Shown: in pieces, positions 32,907 through 37,714 of the stretch
How positions within the stretch are numbered: the stretch's first letter is position 1
Layout: the number at the start of each line of letters is the position of its first letter
Notes under the pieces: generated by a model
Seen by the model: the letters and a program-made list of their open reading frames with translations, nothing else
Databases searched by the model: none
What the model was told of the DNA's origin: nothing
Program-made: the position numbers and the translations under genes
Assembly: GCA_902826945.1 (NCBI GenBank)
Contig: CADEGS010000016.1
Location: 1-37,714, forward strand
Reading direction: 5' to 3'
Length of the DNA: 37,714 nt
Source: an uncultured bacterium
GTDB taxonomy: Bacteria > Planctomycetota > UBA1135 > GCA-002686595

Positions 32907-33959
32907 ATGGGGCTCTTCCCCAAGGATCGGAACCTCGCCGTCCCGCCCGAGCGGGTCGAGCTTCCGGTCCGCGCCAGCGACTGGCAGCTCCGGCCCGACG
33001 AGCTCGAGGTGCGCCTCGACGCCTTCCTGCAGCGCTTCCTGTCCTGGCGCTCGCGCACGTCGATCCAGGGGCTGATCCACGAGGGGCTGGTGTCCGTGCG
33101 GCCGGCGGAGGTCGAGCGCCGGGCCGAGCTCGCCGTCGAGCGCCGCGCGGCGCGGCGGCTGCACCACGGCGCGCTGGTCGTGGTGCGCATCCCCGACGAG
33201 CTGCGCCTGCCCGCCCTGCGCGCCGAGCCGGGCGCGCTCCGGGTGCTGCACGAGGACGAGGACGTGCTGGTCGTGGACAAGCCGCCGCACCTGCCGGTGC
33301 ACCCGAGCGGCCGGCACCTCGCCGACACGCTGATCCAGCGCATCCATGCCGCCTACGCGGACCAGGCCGCCGAGCGCGCGGTGCCGATCCGGCTCTGCCA
33401 CCGCCTCGACCGCGAGACGAGCGGCGCGGTCCTGTGCGCCAAGAACCGCGCCGCGCACCGCAAGCTGATGCTGCAGTTCGAGCGCCGCGGGATCGAGAAG
33501 GAGTACCTGGCGATCGTCCGCGGCCGGCCGCCGGGGGCGCGCGGCGTGGTGGACCGCCCGCTCGGGCCGGCGCACGCCGGCCGCGTGCACCTGCGCATCG
33601 CGATCGTCGAGGGCGGCGCTCCCTCGCGCACGCGCTGGGAGCTGTGCGAGACGCGCGGCGAGCACTCGCTCGTGCGCTGCTGGCCCGAGACGGGCCGCCA
33701 GCACCAGATCCGCGTGCACCTGGCGTCGATCGGGTGCCCGCTCGTCGGGGACAAGCTCTACGGCGAGGACGAGGAGCTCTTCCTGCGCGAGGCGGCGGGC
33801 ACGCTCGACGCGCGCGACCGCGAGCGGCTCGAGCTGCCGCGCCACGCGCTGCACCACCACCGCGTGCGCTTCCGGGCGCCGCGCGGGGGCGAGTGGCGCA
33901 CGGTGGAGAGCCCGCTGGCGCCCGATCTGGCGGCGTTTCTCGAAGGGCTCGGGAGCTGA
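32907..33959 (+). CDS. RluA-family 23S rRNA/tRNA pseudouridine synthase
   Basis: The 350-residue enzyme would isomerise uridine to pseudouridine in structured RNA. An S4-like RNA-binding region lies at the N-terminus (about 30-100: DELEVRLDAFLQRFLSWRS). The RluA catalytic motif HRLDRETSG begins at H165 with catalytic D168, followed by KEYLAIVRG and the C-terminal TGRQHQIRVHLASIGCPLVG typical of RluA/RluC/RluD. VVDKPPHLPVHPSG before the active site is also diagnostic. ATG 32907 has no strong ribosome-binding site. The gene lies 58 bases after rpsU. It converges on the secreted-protein gene at 34108. The exact target uridine is unknown. Confidence 0.93.
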   Translation: MGLFPKDRNLAVPPERVELPVRASDWQLRPDELEVRLDAFLQRFLSWRSRTSIQGLIHEGLVSVRPAEVERRAELAVERRAARRLHHGALVVVRIPDELRLPALRAEPGALRVLHEDEDVLVVDKPPHLPVHPSGRHLADTLIQRIHAAYADQAAERAVPIRLCHRLDRETSGAVLCAKNRAAHRKLMLQFERRGIEKEYLAIVRGRPPGARGVVDRPLGPAHAGRVHLRIAIVEGGAPSRTRWELCETRGEHSLVRCWPETGRQHQIRVHLASIGCPLVGDKLYGEDEELFLREAAGTLDARDRERLELPRHALHHHRVRFRAPRGGEWRTVESPLAPDLAAFLEGLGS

Positions 33960-34068
33960 GGCGCGCGCCGGCCGCCGGGGGGGACGATCCCTGGGGCGCG
34001 TGCTTCCGTCGCTGCGCGACGATCGCTTCGCGCCGCGCGCGGAGGAGGCCGGCGGCGCTACGGCGCTG

Positions 34069-34113
34069 CCGCGGCCATATGGCCGCGGGCCCTGAGCGAC
34101 GAGTCGCTCAGGG
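34069..34113. terminator. Double hairpin between convergent genes
   Basis: ccgcggccatatggccgcgg (34069-34088) is a perfect 20-bp palindrome. Directly beside it, CCCTGAGCGA (34090-34099) pairs with TCGCTCAGGG (34104-34113) around CGAG. The second hairpin includes the stop codon of the minus-strand gene (34108-34110). No T-tract lies on either side. It is well placed as a bidirectional terminator for the RluA-type and secreted-protein genes. Confidence 0.5.
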
Positions 34114-35811
34114 GGCCCCGATCTCCATCTCGAGCGCGTTCGTCAGGCGCAGCTTCTCGACGCCCGGGACGATGTTGCCGATGTTCGCGAACATCCCCTG
34201 CACGTACACCTTCAGGTCCACGAGCAGCGGGTTGTTCGGGATCGGCAGCGTGATGGTCACCGGGTTTCCGGCCCACGGCGTGCCGATCTGGACGAGGAAC
34301 GGGTTGCCGTTCGCTCCGAAGTCGATCAGGAGCTCGCCGGAGGGGGTGGAGACCCCGCACGGCGGGTAGGTGAAGATCGGACGGTCGGAGGCCATCAGGA
34401 ACGGCGTGACGCCGATGCCCTGCCCCTTGTCGATGGTCAGCGTGACCGTCTTGCCCGCGACCGCGAAGCCCTTCTGGCGCACGAGCTGGCCCGCGTTCGC
34501 GGCGCAGGTGGCGAGCGGCGTCACGCGGCCGATGTCGAGCAGCACGAGGAAGTTCTGCCCGTCCTCCATGTCCGCCTCGTAGAGCAAGTAGCGGCCGCCG
34601 GGGCTGATCGCGATCGCGTCCGCACCGTCGGGCATGTCGCTGATGAACAGCTCCTGGACGCGCGTGACGCCCTTGCGCGCCAGGACCTCCTTGCCGTAGA
34701 GGATGCCGAGGTTCGTCTCGGCCGGGCCCGTCCATTCCAGGCGGTAGAAAGGCTCGCCGGTGTTGGCCAGGAGGACCGGCGCGTTGTTGCCCCAACCGGA
34801 GATCAGGCTGGGCGTGATGGCGGCGAAGGACGAGCGCTCGCGGAGGAAGGCGGTCTTGTTGACCGTCATCAGGCCGCGCTGGTTCTGGGGGCCGTTCGAG
34901 AGCCCGTTGATCATCGCCCAGTCCCCGCGGTCGTTGAGGGCCAGGCGGGAGTTGAAGACCCCGCCCCACGTGAAGCCGGGGATCGCGACGTCGCCCCCGC
35001 GCACGAGGACCGTCTCGTTCAGCATCACCGCGGTAGGACCGGTGGTCCTGACCTGCCACAGGACGTCACCGCGGTCGTTGATGTCGAATCCCACGCCCTG
35101 GGTGAGCGGGAGGCCGTTGCTGGCGCTCACGGGAGAGTTCAGGGCGGCGACGGTGCCGAGCTCGTGCGCGATGTCCACGCTGCTCAGGATGTTGCCCTGC
35201 GAGTCCACGGTCAGGAGCACCAGGGCGTCGTCGGCCGCGCCCGTGATCGAGGGGTCGTCGATCACGCAGCCGACGACGAGCTGGTTCTTGTTGTTGGCCT
35301 TGACGACGCCGTTGAAGCGCAGCCAGCGCGCGCTCCGGCCGTAGCCGGGCAGGTTCATGAACATGCCCGGGGCGAGCGGGTTGTTGGGCGGGTTGGCCGT
35401 CTCCCCGTTCGCGATCAGCTTCGCGTTGTAGAAGATGCCCGAGGAGAGGTCCTCCGGCACGGCCGAGTTGGTCCCGATCCCGAGGTCCCACAGGCTGTTG
35501 CCCTGCGCGTCGATGTTCAGCGAGCGGAAGCTCGCGATCCTGGAGCCCACGGGCTTGCCCAGGATCGTCCCCTGCCGCAGCGACAGGAAGCCGTCGCGCA
35601 GGACCACCTCGGGGTCGGCCGCGGCGTCGGTCAGGACGTGCGCCAGCCACTCGCCGGCGTCGTTGATCGCGAAGTTCAGGATCTCGGTGACGTTGCCGAC
35701 GCCCGGGACCGTCTCGTCGCGCGCCACGAGCACGACCGGGGTCTGGGCCGCGGGCAGGGGAGCGAGGAGCGCCAGGAAGGCGAGGCTGGAGACGACGGGA
35801 AGGGCATTCAT
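34108..35811 (-). CDS. Large secreted protein of unknown function
   Basis: This 567-residue exported protein has signal peptide LPVVSSLAFLALLAPLPAAQ at the N-terminus and no enzyme motif. The middle holds beta-propeller-like repeats with the recurring phrases FAINDAGEWLAHV, FDINDRGDVLWQV, LALNDRGDWAMIN and IAISPGGRYLLYE, spaced roughly 60-120 residues apart. The last about 80 residues (PVTITLPIPNNPLLVDLKVY, then VQGMFANIGN and LTNALEMEIG) match a C-terminal pattern I associate with planctomycete extracellular proteins and with two other genes here. AGGAGA lies 10 bases before ATG 35811. It is divergent from the DUF115 gene. Base composition is less GC-extreme than the neighbours. Confidence 0.85.
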   Translation of the reverse strand: MNALPVVSSLAFLALLAPLPAAQTPVVLVARDETVPGVGNVTEILNFAINDAGEWLAHVLTDAAADPEVVLRDGFLSLRQGTILGKPVGSRIASFRSLNIDAQGNSLWDLGIGTNSAVPEDLSSGIFYNAKLIANGETANPPNNPLAPGMFMNLPGYGRSARWLRFNGVVKANNKNQLVVGCVIDDPSITGAADDALVLLTVDSQGNILSSVDIAHELGTVAALNSPVSASNGLPLTQGVGFDINDRGDVLWQVRTTGPTAVMLNETVLVRGGDVAIPGFTWGGVFNSRLALNDRGDWAMINGLSNGPQNQRGLMTVNKTAFLRERSSFAAITPSLISGWGNNAPVLLANTGEPFYRLEWTGPAETNLGILYGKEVLARKGVTRVQELFISDMPDGADAIAISPGGRYLLYEADMEDGQNFLVLLDIGRVTPLATCAANAGQLVRQKGFAVAGKTVTLTIDKGQGIGVTPFLMASDRPIFTYPPCGVSTPSGELLIDFGANGNPFLVQIGTPWAGNPVTITLPIPNNPLLVDLKVYVQGMFANIGNIVPGVEKLRLTNALEMEIGAP

Positions 35812-35919
35812 GGGGCAGCGATCTCCTGGCCAGCGGGGGACCGGTTCCGTATATCGGGGCGCTCGGGCCTCAATTTAAAGCCCCCCTCGGCGGCGGGGTA
35901 ACACTTCCATCCTTCGGAC
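35812..35919. promoter_or_regulatory. AT-containing divergent promoter region
   Basis: This 108-base gap has two AT-rich spots that stand out in the GC-rich background: TATAT near 35850 and AATTTAAAG at 35872-35880. On the minus strand TATACG (35853-35848) could be a -10 box. On the plus strand TAACAC (35899-35904) lies 15 bases before ATG 35920. Assignments are tentative. Confidence 0.35.
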
Positions 35920-37593
35920 ATGGATCCGCGCGATGCCAGCCCGGAAACGGCCAGCACGACGCCGGGTGGCGCCAGAGCCCTCCTGCCGGCCGACTGGGAC
36001 CCCCGGCTCGACCTCGTCGTGGCCTGCGGGCGCGGAGCGCCGGAGCTCCTGGCGGGCCTGCCCGCGGGGTCCCGCGCCCTGGCGTTCCTGCCGCCGGAGG
36101 CGCAGGCCGAGCCGGGACCGCGCTCCTGCCCCGTCGTGCGCGGGCCGGCCGAGCTCGTGCGCTGGCTGGTCGCCCTGCGCGGCCCCTCCCTGCGCCGGGT
36201 GAAGGTCGTCTCGAGCGGCGATCCCTGGGCCGCTCCCGAGCGCCTGCGCGAGGTCGCGGCGGTCGTCGAGCGGGGGGCGGTCTCGCGCCAGCTGCAGCGC
36301 AACACCCTGGCCCTGACCGGCCCGCTGTGGCTCGACCAGGCGCTCGAGAACCTGGGGCGCATCGCCGCGCGGCCCTCGATCGACGCCCTGGCCGGCGCCT
36401 TCGCCGGCAAGCCGGCCGTGCTCGTCTCGCCCGGCCCCTCGCTCTCCCGCAACGTCGCGCAGCTCGCGTCCCTGCGCGGCCGCGCCCTGGTCGTGACGGG
36501 CACGCACGGGCTCGCGCTCCTGCGCCGGCACGGCGTGCGCCCCGACGTCGTCGTCGCGGCCGACGCGGGCGACCTGCTGCGCCACTGGGAAGGCGTGGAC
36601 CCGCGCGAGGTCGGCGCGCTCGCCGTCGGCGCCTCGTGTCGGGCGGCGCTCTACGACCTGCCCACGCCGCACCAGTTCGTGTTCCAGAGCAGCGGGGACG
36701 TCGAGGGCTGGATCTTCGAGGCGCTCGGCGAGACGGCCTACCTCGCCACCGGGGGCTCCGTCGCCTGCTCGGCGCTCAGCCTGGCGCGCGCGCTCGGCTG
36801 CGACCCGATCGCGCTCGTCGGCCAGGACCTGGCGTTCAGCGAGGGCCGCTACTACGCCGAGGGCGGCCTCGACGCGGAGGCCGCCGTGGAGCACAACCAG
36901 GACGGCACCTTCTACCTGCGCAAGCCCGGCGCCTCGGAGGGGCCGGGCGCCCCGCAGGCGGACGGCAGCGTGCGCTTCACGCGCGACCAGAAGCTGCGCG
37001 AGGTGCCGGGCTACGGCGGCGGCACCGTGCGCACGTCGGAGACGCTGCGCGCCTTCCTGACGTGGTTCGAGTCGATGGCGGAGCTGGCCGGCGAGCGCAC
37101 GCTCCTGAACTGCACCGAGGGCGGCGCGCGCATCGCGGGCTTCAACGAGGTGCCGCTCGCCCGCGCCAGCGAGGGCTGGGCGGCGGGGGCGCTGGACGCC
37201 GACGCGGTCTTCGCGCGCGCGTCCGCGGGGCTCGACGCGCGCGCCCGCGCGCAGCGGCTGCTGCGGCTCGTCGAGCGCCTGCAGGCGGACCTCGAGCCGT
37301 GCCTGCGAGCGGCGCGGCGCTGCGTCGAGCGCTGCCGCCCCGAGCGCGTGGGGGAGCTCGCTCCGGCGGAGGCCGAGCTGAAGCGCCGCCTGAAGCCGCT
37401 GCGCCTGCTCTCGACCTACGCCCAGCGCGAGACCGAGGCCGCCCGCACCGCGGCGGCGCGCGCGTCCTCGCTGGCGGAGAACCTGACGGCGGCGCGCGGG
37501 CTGTTCGAGGCGGTGCTCGCCGGGGGCGAGCGCCTGGCCGCCGGCCTGCGCCGTGCGCGGGCCGGGCTCCCTCAGGCCCCCGCGACCGCGTAG
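35920..37593 (+). CDS. DUF115/MAF-type glycosyltransferase-like protein
   Basis: The 557-residue cytoplasmic-looking protein carries a DUF115 (MAF_flag10) core at about 160-330: PAVLVSPGPSLSRNVAQLAS, then ALVVTGTHGLALL, GVRPDVVVAADAG, ATGGSVACSALSLARALG and IALVGQDLAFSEGRYYAEG. This family includes the motility accessory factors linked to flagellin glycosylation with nonulosonic acids, and archaeal MptE. The C-terminal about 130 residues are Ala/Arg-rich helices, possibly coiled coil. No flagellin or sugar-biosynthesis gene is in the window, so the acceptor is unknown. ATG 35920 is the first start after the AT-rich promoter region. The last 22 bases overlap the end of the converging fragment at the right edge. 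Confidence 0.85.
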   Translation: MDPRDASPETASTTPGGARALLPADWDPRLDLVVACGRGAPELLAGLPAGSRALAFLPPEAQAEPGPRSCPVVRGPAELVRWLVALRGPSLRRVKVVSSGDPWAAPERLREVAAVVERGAVSRQLQRNTLALTGPLWLDQALENLGRIAARPSIDALAGAFAGKPAVLVSPGPSLSRNVAQLASLRGRALVVTGTHGLALLRRHGVRPDVVVAADAGDLLRHWEGVDPREVGALAVGASCRAALYDLPTPHQFVFQSSGDVEGWIFEALGETAYLATGGSVACSALSLARALGCDPIALVGQDLAFSEGRYYAEGGLDAEAAVEHNQDGTFYLRKPGASEGPGAPQADGSVRFTRDQKLREVPGYGGGTVRTSETLRAFLTWFESMAELAGERTLLNCTEGGARIAGFNEVPLARASEGWAAGALDADAVFARASAGLDARARAQRLLRLVERLQADLEPCLRAARRCVERCRPERVGELAPAEAELKRRLKPLRLLSTYAQRETEAARTAAARASSLAENLTAARGLFEAVLAGGERLAAGLRRARAGLPQAPATA

Positions 37594-37714
37594 CCGCGGC
37601 GCAGGCGGGCGAAGCCCGCGCCGGCCAGCGGCACGAGCGCGGCCAGGACCAGGGCCGCCGAGGCGGGCCCGAGGAAGCGTTGCACGGGCACGGCGGCGAG
37701 CGTCGCCACCGGCC
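37572..37714 (-). CDS. C-terminal fragment of a membrane protein, cut by the window edge
   Basis: A minus-strand frame runs in from the right edge and stops at 37574-37572. The 46 visible residues include FLGPASAALVLAALVPLAGA, a probable membrane helix, followed by the positively charged FARLRRGY and a short tail ending AVAGA. This looks like the last transmembrane segment and cytoplasmic tail of an integral membrane protein. It overlaps the end of the DUF115-type gene tail to tail by 22 bases. The family cannot be recognised from this piece. Confidence 0.5.
   Translation of the reverse strand, partial: PVATLAAVPVQRFLGPASAALVLAALVPLAGAGFARLRRGYAVAGA

Noticed and set aside
30139..33075. Plus-strand open frame starting at GTG behind the orphan promoter
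   Set aside because: It runs antisense through recD2, has shadow-like Arg/Ala composition and no recognisable motif, so the promoter is better explained by a small RNA.
1..37714. CRISPR array, insertion sequence, prophage or attachment site
   Set aside because: No regularly spaced repeats, transposase, integrase, recombinase or terminal inverted repeats were seen. The repeats found are short and inside or next to ordinary genes.

Overview
The window is very GC-rich chromosomal DNA, most likely from a member of the Planctomycetota. The pointers are a DUF1800/DUF1501 pair, a DUF2752 membrane protein, large secreted proteins that carry calcium-loop repeats of the DxDGNGVPDAC type, and an ECF sigma factor linked to a zinc-finger anti-sigma factor with a big HEAT-repeat ectodomain. 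An LpxO-like hydroxylase fits a Gram-negative type envelope. The assignment rests on gene content only; no rRNA or tRNA is present to fix it. I see no insertion sequence, prophage or CRISPR array.

Layout. 1-5 kb: a UbiD-family decarboxylase (minus) diverges from the DUF1800-DUF1501 pair. 5-8.2 kb (minus): LpxO-like dioxygenase, NUDIX hydrolase, and a secreted DUF885-like protein that seems to have lost its metal site. 8.3-10.1 kb: folC overlapping a small unknown gene. 10.4-14.5 kb: a multi-domain secreted protein, a DUF2752 protein and a solitary Mrr-like nuclease. 14.6-17.7 kb (minus): a likely operon of radical SAM/SPASM enzyme, SDR oxidoreductase and rsgA. 17.8-22.2 kb: trmH-like methyltransferase overlapping rarA, then a PilB/GspE ATPase and a lone receiver domain. 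22.3-23.6 kb (minus): a secreted beta-helix-like protein related to the one at 10.4 kb. 23.8-28.1 kb: a tightly overlapping ECF sigma / anti-sigma-HEAT / secreted secretin-N-like operon. 28.2-30.1 kb: a DASS-type transporter with a clear intrinsic terminator. 30.1-34 kb: recD2 (minus) diverging from rpsU (bS21) and an RluA-type pseudouridine synthase. 34.1-37.6 kb: a large secreted protein (minus) diverging from a DUF115/MAF glycosylation-type protein. A membrane-protein fragment runs off the right edge.

How it fits together. Many genes are housekeeping: tRNA or rRNA modification, ribosome assembly, replication-fork repair and folate metabolism. Interleaved are envelope and secretion genes. 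The most system-like block is the sigma/anti-sigma/secreted-protein operon: 4-base overlaps join all three genes, and a zinc finger in the cytoplasm is linked through one membrane helix to about 500 extracytoplasmic residues. Three secreted proteins (10.4, 22.3 and 34.1 kb) appear to share an approximately 100-residue beta-rich module.

Expression signals. Several genes lack a Shine-Dalgarno site and instead have a -10-like hexamer 6-10 bases before the start codon, which suggests leaderless mRNAs. The secreted proteins and the Mrr gene have strong AGGAG(G/A) sites. A promoter-like site at 30081-30109 has no gene behind it and may drive a small RNA that ends in a GCGA-capped hairpin antisense to the end of recD2. 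All functions are read from sequence motifs and memory of families; nothing was searched or computed.
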